Shown here piece by piece: positions 50,001-62,900 of a stretch of DNA of 64,000 bases. Made by a program: the position numbers and the translations under genes. Below the pieces are notes generated by a model. It was not told where the DNA came from. It did not search any database and was given only the letters and a program-made list of their open reading frames with translations. Origin of the DNA: Branchiostoma lanceolatum (Eukaryota > Chordata > Leptocardii > Amphioxiformes > Branchiostomatidae); NCBI RefSeq assembly GCF_035083965.1, contig NC_089727.1, positions 19,471,269 through 19,535,268 on the forward strand, written 5' to 3'. Within the stretch, counting starts at the first letter, position 1, and each line of letters opens with the position of its first letter.

Positions 50001-50458
50001 TAGACGGGAAACTTAGTTCTCTTCGGAGCTTGCGGAGAAGAGAAGGTCATTTTTCCTTGACTTTTTCTTCGCTGCGAGGGGATCGGTGCGTTTTGCTGCG
50101 GTATGATGCGTTCAGTTGAAAAATACCCCCAACCCGTACATATATGCAGGACCCACATACGGGCGCTCTCTTCATGGAGAGCATATATAGGCTTTCCACA
50201 GGACAAGAGTTTCAATACGTGCAATTATGTTAAACTGTTGAGAAAAACTGACTCAGGAAACCCTACATCGATATCTAGTAGACAATTATGCGTAATTTTA
50301 TTTGCAAACTAACCTTCATTTCATCAAAAAGATATATCTTATTCTTTGATTTCATTGGATGAAAGATGAACAGAAACTTACGGGAAAGCATAAGGAAATG
50401 TCGAAAAATCAAAAATGTTTTTATTTATTTTCTTCCTTTAGATTCTCCTGGCAAGTAG
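47100..50458 (+). CDS. Type II membrane C-type lectin, gene A (7 exons, 379 aa)
   Basis: Exons: 47100-47202, 47345-47458, 47662-47799, 47915-48129, 48376-48535, 48754-49146, 50442-50458; phases close at 1140 nt. The cytosolic tail has two tandem related units (MDETVYEDDDF and MDETDIYEDVD, each followed by SAASxPADLNP). Exon 3 holds the membrane span (MMKASVVVTIVMFCCMFGAI). Exon 4 is a stalk with a repeated LSDLKLS unit, and exon 5 a charged helical neck. Exon 6 is a long-form CTLD with six cysteines, WFGLHDQREEGEWEWIDGT and ICQ. Exon 7 adds only DSPGK. The EPN/QPD and WND calcium/sugar motifs are replaced by GGN and WNC, so classical calcium-dependent mannose or galactose binding is doubtful. 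It probably acts as a cell-surface receptor. Exon 2 could be an alternative first exon, since it has its own ATG. Confidence 0.85.
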
Positions 50459-51600
50459 CTGTAAATGACGAAACGTGGACAGAAGCACAGATTGCGGCCA
50501 TAAAATTAGGACTTGGTAATCTCGATAATGATATGGAAATCACTTAATAGCTGACCAAAAGTAGCGTGCTGAGTGATTTTTTATTTATTGACGTCCGTTT
50601 CTTACAATGTTGTCACTATAAGAATCAGTTTATCTTCAATGCAGTATTTTGAAATGACTGTAGGCTTAGTAAGAAAAACACTGTTAAATTAGAAATACAT
50701 GTTCATTTTAGCATCTTCAAGTATGATTTGTAACACTTAAACAATTGAAAAATTATACGCAAACGATATAATGTGCAAACCATGATTTATGGAAATGTGT
50801 ATTGTAGAACAAAGAAATGTTTTGTTTTATTTATTTTAATAATACAACAAGGCTTATTGTTTGTATCTAGATTAGAGAAGGAAAAACATGACCCTTTTCT
50901 CTTCGATTTATTTGCTTATTGTATACAAATGCTTACTATATATAACATTTATATGTAGAGCTAACTGTACTTCTGGTTATCAATGGACTATATTGAATAG
51001 AAAGGGGACATTTAAGATCAATGTTTAAATCTTAATGTCATTGTTATTGATAAACGTTAAGTGAAATTCATAATTTTGAGAGTATTTTTGCAATTTTAAG
51101 CTGTTGCATCTTTTCCCCATCAGATGTATCAATTTTGCTTTGCCTTGACACATGTGCAGTACAAGAGTGGAGGTTGGGGTTGGGGTTGTCATAAAGATGT
51201 GAGGCTGTAAAGGAGTGAATGAGTGAAAACCCTGCGGTTACCCCACACGACACCACAGATAGAGAAGCTGTAGTCTATCCCCCAAAACCTGCCAATTATT
51301 CCAAACAAGAATTATTTCAACCAATGACAGCTGGTGTATTGAAAATAAAGATCACTTATTGAATTTTGGACCATAACGAATACATTTTCTAAGTGTGTTT
51401 TTCTCTCTATGATGTACACGACAATAGGTAAAGAAGTAAACTTGTAAACATGTGGAAAAGATAGCGATATTTTTTCTCCATATTTATACATGATGCTGAG
51501 AAAAAGGTTAACCTGACCTTTTGATGAAAATCCGTACAAGTCTATGTAGTGAGTTCGATTAGTCTGCTTTTTAAGACGCACATACGCATTGTTACCTACG
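50459..51600. other. 3' flank of lectin gene A; nothing coding seen
   Basis: AT-rich sequence, with the likely 3' UTR near 50459-50960. It is related to 63700-64000 behind gene C. A segment from 51361 (ttggaccataacgaatac) onwards matches 56350 onwards, marking the start of the next duplicated upstream module. Confidence 0.45.
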
Positions 51601-52740
51601 TCATTAGCCGTAGTGCTTAGCTTTGATGGGTTGCATCGTCAACGTCTCAATAATTATCATGACACTCCCTAAAACACTGTCACAATGTATTTGTGTCATC
51701 TCAGTTACTGAAAACAAGAATGATACGAAGAAAAGTTATAACAATCATACAGTCGACTACTAGACCTCGCATAAGATGAAGGTCTTTTGAATCTTTCTTT
51801 GTACAAAGACCGGGTTACCCGAGCAGATGTAATCCATGAAATGCCTCTTACAACGGAGGGACCAGACAATCATTGTGGGCGGAAAACAGAGAGGGAAACA
51901 AGTAGTGCCGATATGAACGTCTGGAAACTCACATTTGGATAAACAAGCTGGTGGCGAGAGGACGGCTGCCTGTGATGGACGAAACTGACATCTACGAGGA
52001 TGTCAACTCCCCGTCGGGGATTTCGGCCGCCAGCATGCTAGTTGACCTCAACCAATTAGCGTGCTTTTGACAAACGTCATTGTTTGTGCATCTCGTTGAT
52101 TCCCGCAGTGTTTAACTTTGTTGGTGCCCGTAGTACTTAACTGTGATAGGGTGGCAACATCAGCGTCAATAATCCTTTTGACACTCCCAAAACACTGTCA
52201 TAGCTTTCATACTGCCTTCTGTTGCAGCTGTAAGGAGTTGGAGGCGGAGGATGGTGATTTTCCAAGATTATTTTTTTTCTTTCCGCAGGTTTCATTTGGT
52301 GTTTTCTGATGTAGCCCATGTAGTCTCCTATAACGGATCTCTTCCAAAATGAAGTTCTTTGCATCCTTTTTTGTACAAAGTCGTCAGCTGATGTGATCGA
52401 TTTAGTCTTCAGGTAATCTAGCAACCAGACAATTATTGTGGGCGTGAAGCATAGAAAGAAACAAGGTGGAGGCGGAGGGGGCTGAATTAACCCCTACAAG
52501 CCCCATTCCAAGATAAGAATTGTTTTTCTTTGTACAAGTGCCGTTGGAAGTTTTCTGATGTAGCCCATGTAGTCTTCTAACGGATCTCTTCCGTTCTTTG
52601 CATCCTTCTTTGTACAAAGACCTCAGCTGATGTGATCGATTTAGTCTTCTGGTAATTTAGCAACCAGACAATGTAGTCTCCTAACTGATCTCTTCCAGAA
52701 TGAAGTTCTTTGCATCCTTGTCTGTACAAAGACCGGTGTT
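51600..52740. repeat. Duplicated lectin upstream module without a gene
   Basis: Homologous to 45591-47099 and 56580-58050. It includes an orphan first exon (51975-52070) and two to three units of the ~235-bp repeat (52250-52735). No downstream lectin exons in plus orientation follow; the array satellite and the inverted gene B come next. Confidence 0.6.
51975..52070 (+). pseudogene. Orphan lectin first exon (MDETDIYEDVNSP)
   Basis: Reads MDETDIYEDVNSPSGISAAS and then a diverged end to TGA at 52068-52070. The leader is the same as in gene A. No donor site of the gene A type is left, so it would not join a membrane exon. Confidence 0.65.
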
Positions 52741-53099
52741 CTATGAGATTTGGTCCGGGCGTGAGAATCTGTCCGGGTACCATATTTGGTGCGATGACAC
52801 AGGAAGTGGGCGTGGTCTTAGAACTACGAAGGCCCACACATACAATGTATTATCGTGCATGAAGCACTATTAATCACGGCGTTCTGTTTACATTGGAGTA
52901 AGGTTTAGCATAGTTAAAAGATATTAAATCAAATACCACACAAGATGAGGTGTTCGTTTACCTATAAAAGCTACAGTAGTAGTACAAATAGTGTTTTCCT
53001 GTACTACATACAATACTCCAGTCCCAGATGAAAAAAAATAAAAGACGCCTACCATTATGACAATTTAGAATTATTCACCTAGTTAACGAACCTTATTGT

Positions 53100-54860
53100 A
53101 ATAACTAAACTACTGTATTTGGAGAAGTGTAAGGGAGGACCACTTTCCACGGGAGGACCAAATGTGATATAAGACTGATTGGAGTCACTCCATTTGGAAG
53201 CGTGTGAGGGGGACCATTTTTCACGGGCGGACAAAATGTGATAGAAGGTCGTGAAAATCTGTCCGCCCTACGAAAGTCGCGGTATCATTGCTCAAACCAC
53301 TTCTCAAACATATTTTATCGCAACGTTACGACTCAAGTTCATATGTCCGAGTTAATAAGACTGAGTGTAAGACCCCAAGTCCATAATTTAGAAGAGTTTG
53401 AGGAAGGGACGACTTTCCACGGGCGGACCAAATGTCATAGAAGGTCGTGAGAATCTGTCCGCCCTAATGAAAATCGCCGTATCGTTCCTCAAACCACTTC
53501 TCAAACATGTTTTATCGCAATGTTAAGACTCAAATACATGTGTCCGAGTTAATAAGACTGATTGGATTAACCCAACTCACTCCATTTGGAAAGTGAGAGG
53601 GGGGGACGACTTTCCACGGGCGGACCAAATGTCATAGCAGGTCGTGAGAATCTGTCCGCCCTACTGAAAATCGCCGTATCGTTCCTGAAACCACTTCTCA
53701 AACATGTTTTATCGCAATGTTAAGACTCAAATACATGTGTCCGAGTTAATAAGACTGATTGGAATAACCCAACTCACTCCATTTGGGAGAGTGTGAGGGG
53801 GGGACCATTTTCCACGTGCGGACAAAATGTGATAGAAGGTCGTGAGAATCTGTCCGCCCTAATGAAAATCGTCGTATCGTTCCTCAAACCACTTCTCAAA
53901 CATGTTTTATCGCAATATTACGACTCAATAAGACTGATTGGAATAACCCAACTCACGCCATATGGAAAGTGAGAGGGGGGGACGACTTTCCACGGGCGGA
54001 CCAAATGTCATAGAAGGTCGTGAGAATCTGTCCGCCCTACTGAAAACCGTGGTATCGTTCCTCAAACCACTTCTCAAACATGTTTTATCGCAATGTTAAG
54101 ACTCAAATACATGTGTCCGAGTTAATAAGACTGATTGGAATAACCTAAGTCACTCCATTTGGAAGAGTGTGAGGGGGACGACTTTCACGGGCGGACCAAA
54201 TGTCATAGAAGGTCGTGAGAATCTGTCCGCCCTACTGAAAATCGCCGTATCGTTCCTCAAACCACTTCTCAAACATGTTTTATCGCAATATTACGACTCA
54301 ATAAGACTGATTGGAATAACCCAACTCACGCCATATGGAAAGTGAGAGGGGGGGACGACTTTCCACGGGCGGACCAAATGTCATAGAAGGTCGTGAGAAT
54401 CTGTCCGCCCTACTGAAAACCGTGGTATCGTTCCTCAAACCACTTCTCAAACATGTTTTATCGCAATGTTAAGACTCAAATACATGTGTCCGAGTTAATA
54501 AGACTGATTGGAATAACCTAAGTCACTCCATTTGGAAGAGTGTGAGGGGGACGACTTTCACGGGCGGACCAAATGTCATAGAAGGTCGTGAGAATCTGTC
54601 CGCCCTACTGAAAATCGCCGTATCGTTCCTCAAACCACTTCTCAAACATGTTTTATCGCAATGTTAAGACTCAAATACATGTGTCCGAGTTAATAAGACT
54701 GATTGGAATAACCCAACTCACTCCATTTGGGAGAGTGTGAGGGGGGGACCATTTTCCACGTGCGGACAAAATGTGATAGAAGGTCGTGAGAATCGGTCCG
54801 CCCTACTGAAAATCGTGGTATCGTTCCTCAAACCACTTCTCAAACATGTTTTTTTTTCAA
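53100..54860. repeat. ~190-bp satellite array, about nine units, with ~373-bp higher-order period
   Basis: Each unit contains cacgggcggaccaaatgt, gtgagaatctgtccgccct, gtatcgttcctcaaaccac and tgtccgagttaataagactg. Spacing between units is 180-200 bp. A variant unit (gcaatattacgactcaataag) occurs at 53912 and 54285, showing that a two-unit block was duplicated. The 52740-53100 stretch before it shows nothing. No coding potential. Confidence 0.85.
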
Positions 54861-55018
54861 CGCTAACATTCAAGTACACATGACCGAGTTAATAAGATTG
54901 AAACTAAAAAGCACTCAACACTTTGTTTTCAGCTATTAAGTGATCTCCACATCCAGATTACCAAGTCCTAATTTGATGCCTAAAGTATGTGCTGCTGTCC
55001 ACGTTTCGTCATTCACAG

Positions 55019-56256
55019 CTACTTGCCGGATGAATCTAAAAGAGGAAAATAAATAAAAGCATTTTTGATCAGAAAAAATTTAGTTCTTCACGCTTTCCGG
55101 TAAATATCTGTTCATCTTTTACCGACTTAAAAAAAAAATGATGAGATGAAGGTTAGTTGGCAAATAAGAATTACGCATAATTGGCTACTAGATATCGACA
55201 AAGGGTTTCTTGAGTCAGGTTTTCTCGACAGTTTAACATTATTAGGCTCTTTATAAAGAGAAGACATGTATGTGGGTGCTGTATATGTACGGGTTGGGGG
55301 TATTTTTTCAGCTGAACGCATCACACCGCAGCAAAACGCACAGATCCCCCCGCAGCCCAGAAAAAGTCAAGGGAAAATGACCAGATTACTCGAAAATCAA
55401 ATCAATGAAATAAATTGCGTAAAAAATGTCAGCAGAACAAGGGTTAGAAAAGATGTCTGATATAAACTTATAAAACGAACCTGTAGGTATGACCTGACAG
55501 ATGAAACGATCTTCCGCAACACAATTCCAACCAAACCACTGGATCCCAAAGTACATGGCGCAGTCCTGTTCAAAGTCTCTGCCATTATTGCCACCTGGCG
55601 ACCACGCGTTGTAGCCGGTCCCCAGAGCGGTGCCGTCTATCCATTCCCACTCCCCTTCTTCTCGCTGATCGTGCAAGCCGAGCCAGGAGTCTCCATTCAT
55701 CTTCACTCCATCCTTCAGGGCTATAAGGAAGCCGTTGATACCGGAGTCTCGGGGCATGGCGAGGGTTCCCCCGTCAGCCAGACAGGTCTTGGCCGATTCG
55801 TCGAACGTCTTCATGGTGTCAAAGGCTTTGTAGCAGACTTCACGATACTTCTGGTAATCACCAGGACAGGTCACTGAAAATGGAGAATCTCGTCATTTCT
55901 AAAATGTTATTTTGAATAAAGCGACTTGCAATTGGCTTTCTTTCTAACTGTTATCTTGCAATTTGAAGGCTTATATTTCTGTTTTTGTCTCCATGACTAC
56001 TTTTCCATTCATTTTTTGAACAAGGCGGATATTCAATGTTTTAAGTGCTTGGATTTAGACTAAAAATTGTACAAGATTATGTATTTTTCATTTTACCTTC
56101 CATGCGTTGCATTGTCTTCTTCTCTTTCTCTTTCCCTTGTTCTTTCTGTTTCTCCAGACGGGAGTGAATCAGCTGGGCAACGTCGGCTGCAATGTCGCGT
56201 AGAGCTTTTTCATTTTCTTCAAGCATTCCTGACAAATTTGCTGTTTTTCTCCAAGT
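55019..56256 (-). pseudogene. C-type lectin gene B, inverted partial copy (neck + CTLD only)
   Basis: Exons: 56097-56256 (neck), 55481-55873 (CTLD), 55019-55035 (DSSGK and stop). They are open over 189 residues with good splice sites. The exons for tail, membrane span and stalk are absent: similarity to genes A and C stops at about 56350, where an upstream module from elsewhere is joined. Without a start and membrane anchor it is probably a non-functional fragment, unless an unseen upstream exon supplies a start. The CTLD has six cysteines and WLGLHDQREEGEWEWIDGT, very close to gene C. Confidence 0.75.
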
Positions 56257-56349
56257 CTGTGAATACAGAACCTTAATGCTCAATCATTTTTGATACAATG
56301 TATGAAAGCGGCATGTTTTTATCACTAGTATATCTGTTCCATTTATTTT

Positions 56350-58050
56350 GGACCATAACGAATACATTTTCTAAGTGTGTTTTTCTCTCTATGAGGTACA
56401 CGACAATAGGTAAAGAAGCAAACATGTGGAAAAGATAGCGATATTTTTCTCCATATCTATACATGATGCTGAGAAAAAGGTTAACCTGACCTTTTGATGA
56501 AAATCCGTACAAGTCTATGTAGTGAGTTCGATTAGTCTGCTTTTTAAGACGCACATACGCATTGTTACCTACGTCATTAGCCGTAGTGCTTAGCTTTGAT
56601 GGGTTGCATCGTCAACGTCTCAATAATCATCATGACACTCCCTAAAACACTGTCACAATGTATTTGTGTCATCTCAGTTACTGAAAACAAGAATGATACG
56701 AAGAAAAGTTATAACAATCATACAGTCGACTACTAGACCTCGCAAAGGATGAAGGTCTTTTTAATCTTTCTTTGTACAAAGACCGGGTTACCCGATCAGA
56801 TGTAATCCATGAAATCCCTCTCAAGCTGTAGCGCCCAGACAATTATTGTGGGCGGAAAACAGTGAGAGAAACGAGTAGTACTGAACGTCTGAAATCTCAC
56901 ATTTGGGTAAACAAGTTGGTGGCGAGAAGACGGCTGCCCGCGATGGACTAAACCGACATCTACGAAGATGTCGACTCCCCGTTGAGAATTTCGGCCGCCA
57001 GCAGGCCAGCTGACCTAAACCGATTAGTCTGCATTTGACAACAGTACTAAGAATTACGTCGTTGTTTTTGCCTAGCGTTAATACCGCCAGTGTTTAACTT
57101 GATTGGTTCTCGTAGTACTTAACTGTGATAGGGTGACAACATCAGCATCAATAATCATTTTGACACTCCCAAAACACTGTCATAGTTTTCATACTGCCTT
57201 CTGTTACAGCTGTAAGGAGGTGGGATGGAGGAGGATTATTTAAATCTTACAAGCCCCTTTCCAAGATGATTTTCTTTTTCTTTTCTTTTCTTTGCACAAG
57301 TGTCATTTAAAGTATTCTGATGTAGCCCATGCAGTCTCCTAACGGATCTCTTACAAGATGAAGTTCTTTGCATCATCCTTTGTACAAAGACCTCAGCTGA
57401 TGTGATCGATTTAGTCTTCTGGTAACTTAGCAACCAGACAGTTATTGTGGGCGTGAAGCATAGAAAGAAACAAGGTGGAGGCGGAGGGGGTTGACTCAAC
57501 CCCTACAAGCCCCATTCCAAGATAAGATGATGATCCTTTCTTTGCGCAAGAGCCATTTGAAGTTTTCTGATGTAGCCCTTGTATTCTCCCAACTGATCTC
57601 TTCCAAAATCAAGTTCTTTGCATCCTTTTTTGTACAAAGACCTCAGCTGATATGATCGATTTAGTCTTCTGGTAACTTAGCAACCAGACAGTTATTGTGG
57701 GCGTGAAGCATAGACAGAAACAAGGTGGAGGCGGAGGGGGTTGAATTAACTCCTACAAGCCCCATTCCAAGATAAGATGATGATCCTTTCTTTGCGCAAG
57801 AGCCATTCGAAGTTTACTGATGTAGTCCTTGTAGTCTCCTAACTGATCTCTTCCAGGAAGAAGTTCTTTGCATCCTTCTCTGTACAAAGACCGGTTTCTC
57901 TAAGCTGATGTTATCAATTTAATCTTCTGGTAACTTAGCAACCAGACAATTATTGTGGGCGTAAAACAGAGAAACAAGTAGCGCTGATATGAACGTCTAG
58001 AAACTCACATTCGGGTAAACAAACTGGTGGCGAGAAGACGGCTGCCTGCA
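56350..58050 (+). promoter_or_regulatory. Upstream module of lectin gene C (with ~235-bp repeats)
   Basis: From 56350 it matches 51361 onward. It contains an orphan first exon at 56943, whose third codon is a stop (MD-stop, then TDIYEDVDSP still readable), and about three ~235-bp repeat units (57240-57960). The breakpoint at 56350 cuts the inverted gene B. Confidence 0.55.
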
Positions 58051-59263
58051 ATGGACGAAACTGTATACGAGGATGGTGACTTCCCGTCGTGGATTTCAGC
58101 AGCCAGCCAACCAGCTGACCTAAACCCCGCTACGGTGGACGAAACCGACATCTACGAAGATGTCGACGCCCCGTCGGAAATTTCGGCAGCCAGCAGGCCA
58201 GCTGACCTTAACCCTGCAACGGGAACCTCAGATGAACCAGGTAAGGTACTTTAATTTGCAGTTCCGAATGTTCCTGAAGCGACGATTATTTGATGAAAGA
58301 ACAGAAGGAGGGGACTATTCAATATTTCCTGGCCCCGGCAACCATTTATTCACGTTTTCCCCTTTGTGTTTCTCTGGTCGTATTAGTATTCACAAGAGTC
58401 TCTGTGTAGTTGGATCTAACGATAAGTATACAACCACTGATCCTGGATCTGTCTCTCCAGATACCACTGGCTGCATTCCTAGAAGCTGTAGGAGAAGCCC
58501 TGGTCTGCCAAAAATCTTCACTAGCGCCATGATGAAGGCATCTGTTGTGGTGACCATTGTTATGTTCTGCTGTATGTTGGGCGCCATTTTCTTTCTAGGT
58601 GAGTGTTCTACAATCTGTTTGAAAAAAATTGTAGAATATAATAAACGAGAAAACAAAGTTGTTGATTTCTTTCCCTACATTACATGCTGAATCTGTGTAT
58701 TTTTACAGCGGTGAGGGTGTCGGACCTCCATCTTTCATTCAGTGAACTTGACCAAAAGACAACGAATGGTCTCTCAGATCTGGAGCTATCAGCCAGCAAG
58801 CAAAAAAACCAGAAGGTGACTGATGATCTCTTAGATCTAAAGCTGCCAGTCAGCAAGCAAAACCAGAAGACAACTGATGATCTCTCAGATCTAAAGTGGT
58901 CGGTCCTCAACTGGTTTCAACAGGTAATAGGCGTCTCTAGACTGTAGCTTTAAAACATGAATGAAAGTCGGGAAGCTACTTTTACCTTTAGAATTTCACT
59001 GTGGTATATTAGGTTCCCAGACAACTAACGATATGATACGCTTATTTTGATAATTGAGTATATGATATTCAAATTGAATGGAACAGATACTAGTGATCAA
59101 AACATGCCGCTTTCATCCATTGTATTAAACATAATTGAACATCAAGGATGTGTATTCACAGACTTGGAGAAAAACAGCAAATTTGTCAGGAAGGCTTGAA
59201 GAAAATGAGAAAGCTCTACACAACATTGCAGCCGACGTTGCCCAGCTGATCCACTCCCGTCTG

Positions 59264-59355
59264 GAGAAAGAGAAAGAGAAAGAGAAAGAGAAAGAGAAAG
59301 AGAAAGAGAAAGAGAAAGAGAAAGAGAAAGAGAAAGAGAAAGAGAAAGAGAAAGA
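59264..59355 (+). repeat. (GAGAAA)n expansion in a coding exon
   Basis: About 15 perfect hexamers encode a (Glu-Lys)n run in the neck of lectin gene C. Genes A and B have only a short mixed version (KEQGKEKEK) at the same place. Frame is preserved because the unit is six bases. Confidence 0.9.
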
Positions 59356-59940
59356 GACAATGCAACCCATGGAAGGTAAAATGAATAGTACATAATCTTG
59401 TACAACTTTTAAGTCTAAATCGAAGCACATTGAATATCCACCTTGTTGAAAAAAAATGAATGGAAAAGTAGTCATGGAGACAGAAACAGAAATGTAAGAC
59501 TTCAAATTGCGAGATAACAGTTAGAAAGGAAGCCAAGTCGCTTTATTCAAAATGACATTTTAGAAATGACGAGATTCTCCATTTTCAGTGACCTGTCCTG
59601 GTGATTACCAGAAGTATCGTGAAGTCTGCTACAAAGCCTTTGACACCATGAAGACGTTCAACGAAGCGTCCAAGACCTGTCTGGCTGACGGGGGAACCCT
59701 CGCAATGCCCCGCGACTCCGGTATCAACGGCTTCCTTATCGCCCTGAAGGATGGAGTGAAGATGAATGGAGACTTCTGGTTCGGCTTGCACGATCAGCGA
59801 GAAGAAGGGGAGTGGGAATGGATAGACGGCACCGCTCTTGGGACCGGCTACAACGCGTGGTCGCCAGGTGGCAATGATGGCAGAGACTTTGAACAGGACT
59901 GCGCCATGTACTTTGGGATCCAGTGGTTTGGGTGGAATTG

Positions 59941-62900
59941 CACTGCACGAAATGGCCACGTATCCTGACGGATCCGACGTATCCGGAATCGGGCCTCATG
60001 GCGTTTCCGAGCGAATCCGGAAAAATCCCAGTTCACTGCTCGGATACTGAGGTGCCCGCAGATCCGACCAATTCCGACGCCGTATTCCTCTGGATCCGTG
60101 ATGCGCCTCGCATACCCGAAAATATTTGTGCGGATCCCTCGTTTTTTTTATATTTGGAATGCTCGGATTGTTTGTATGTCGGTAGTTGTTTCGGATCCTG
60201 ACGAATAAATATACACGGCACGGCATGATCTAATTTCCTGACGAATCCAGTAGATCCGGAATTATGCATTATAGCAGACACGGAACGTTTCCGATTGAAT
60301 CCGATGCACCTCAGATCCGACAATTCCGGCGCCGTATACGTCTGGACAATGTCCTTGGTCTGGATCCTTCATACGTTTCGGGTACAGATACGGAACGTTT
60401 CCGAGCAAATTCAGACAAATACCAGGTACAGCTCAGATCCAGCAATTCCGACGCCGTATACGTCTGGATCCGTGATGCGCCTCGGATACCTGAGGATATT
60501 TGCGCGGATCCTTCGTTTTCAGATATTTGTCAATATGGCAGAGATAATCGGATTGTTTGTTTGTCGGTAGTTGCTTCGGATCCTAACCAACAAATACACA
60601 CTGCACGGCATGATCTCAGATCCTGAAAAATCCAGCGGATCCGCAATCGTGCATCATAGCAGATACGGAACGTTTCCGATTGTATCCGATGCACCTCAGA
60701 TCCAACAATTCCGACAAATCCTGACGTTTCCGGAATACGGATTCGTGTCCAATCTCCCACAAGACACTGCGTGTCATGACGTCAGGCGCGAGAAACGGTT
60801 TTGTCGGTGAACAGCACGGATACAAGAACGGCGTTTCATCACTCTCTGTGCTTAACATGGCATCGTCAGAGTCTACCATGGTCGACCAGTGATTTTTAGT
60901 GACTTGAGAGTCGAAGGGGATTCGGTGTAAACTCAAACGCGCGGCATTGCGAAGTAGTCTTCTTCGTGCATGCAATATTCGTCGCCCCCCTCCCCCTTGT
61001 AAAGTTGGATGGGAGTCGATTCATCATTTAGAGGGACTGCCCTTTGGTAAGTACAAATTGGAAAATTCCTGTTTCTAACTAGTTTGAAAGTCAGTTATCC
61101 TCCTATTGTGGCTTGACATATCATCGCATTTGCATGACATTAAGAATTGTCGAGTCGACCTGCACTTCTACACCGTTAGGATCTAGGAAATTTATAGCTT
61201 TCAATTTGTTCGTTCTTGCCAATGGTCAACAGACATTTGTGTCTGGTTAACGTTTCAGATACAACATAGCAAGCGGTTGAGGGAAAGATAATTAAAGATA
61301 TCCTGTAACGGAAGAGAATGTCATAAGTATTTGTCCCACAAAGGTCCCACAGTTTGGGGATAGTGAGCTGGAACTTATGTGGAGGTAGTAGTGTGTTTCA
61401 GTGATTATTGCATTAAGTTTTAGCTGTACATGTTTGATCAATATCATATTCAAGTTATGAATGTAAGTTTTACGTATTCAATTAAACGATGCCAGAATCA
61501 TTTTTTTACAAATGTGATTATGTGATATGTTTAATATTTGTCATTGATTCCCTTTATATATACATCCTATACAGCATCGGCAGATACTTCCTTCACAAAT
61601 GCAGCACATGATGTGAGGACCTTAGCTTGGCTTGGAACAAAGCAATCAGCTGTCAGATGCTCAGAGTACCTCAGGCTCCTTCGGTAATGCTTAAGTCCAT
61701 CATCGGTACACTTCAATGTTAGCTGAGACAGGCATGATGGATACCCATTGTCCCTTGTTTTTTGTTAGCTGCTGTGATGAAACGAAGCCCATCACAGCAA
61801 GGAGGTTATACAGTCTATATAACCTCCTTGATCACAGTTATGTCAAAATCATGTGACATGTTACTTAAATACTAAGTATGTGAATTGATATTTATTCATC
61901 ATTTGGTTTTATCATATAGGAACTGGTTCATCACAAGATGAACTCCAAGCTGAGTCCAACATGCTAGATACAGAAGAAATCAGCCTTGCCTGTACCTTAC
62001 CAAGAGTGCATGGAAGAAGTGAACTCAGATGTAGTCATAGAATAGGGAGAGGACGATTATACACATGCAGTTCCACGGCATATACTACTTACGTGTAAAA
62101 TGTGGCGTGTCATCATGGGAGTTTTTCAGACAGTATAATGTTACTTTGAAGTTTCTATTTTCAACCTCTGTATTTGAAATTATTTGTATCTGATATCTTT
62201 TAGACGAAGAACTGGCCACAAATAAGGCTTTCATTACTTTAGTAGAATATGTAGAACATGTAGAAATTTTTGGTCCAAGTGCACTATACGGCAGTAAATA
62301 TTACCACCATGATGTGATGGTTGTTAATTGTAATACATTTTATAACAATTGTGCTTACACAACCCCAATTTACCGACATTAACCTGCATATGCAGAGGTG
62401 CTTTGAGTATGTGGATGTCCCTCGGCCTGTCTTAAACGAAATGGATTATTTAGCCACATAGAACTTCCGTATTGTATTTGATAGTTTTTTAACTTAGAAA
62501 TGCATATATGTTGAAATATGAAATGATGTTACATTCAGGCTTTCCCAAAACTTCCTGTCATTGAATAATAATGTTTTGGGTATCGTTAAATTAAGAATGC
62601 ACGCGTATTTATGAATAATCAACCATTCTATCAAACTTTGTGTGTTTGATTTGTACATATTCGTGGCAAATACAAACATATTCAGAGTCACAATATGTCA
62701 AAGATTGTAGAAAGTCTGTATGTTGGATCAGTCTGTATCCGTGGCAAATACATACTGTACGTATCTGTCAGGATCTTGGGCAATTTCGTGCAATGTACGG
62801 CACCATATCCGTCGAAAATTCCTATTTTTGTATTCCTCCGGATCTGAGGTTCCGGATCACAGTCCGCTTGTATCCGTCAGTATCCGCAATTTTCTTTTAA

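Noticed and set aside
50359-50547. Lectin last exon read as FSWQVAVNDETWTEAQ
   Set aside because: The splice phase from the CTLD exon gives DSPGK and stop; the same short end is found in genes B and C (DSSGK, DCPGK).
53100-54860. CRISPR-like periodicity
   Set aside because: The whole ~190-bp unit is repeated with no unique spacers, and the genome is eukaryotic; it is a satellite.
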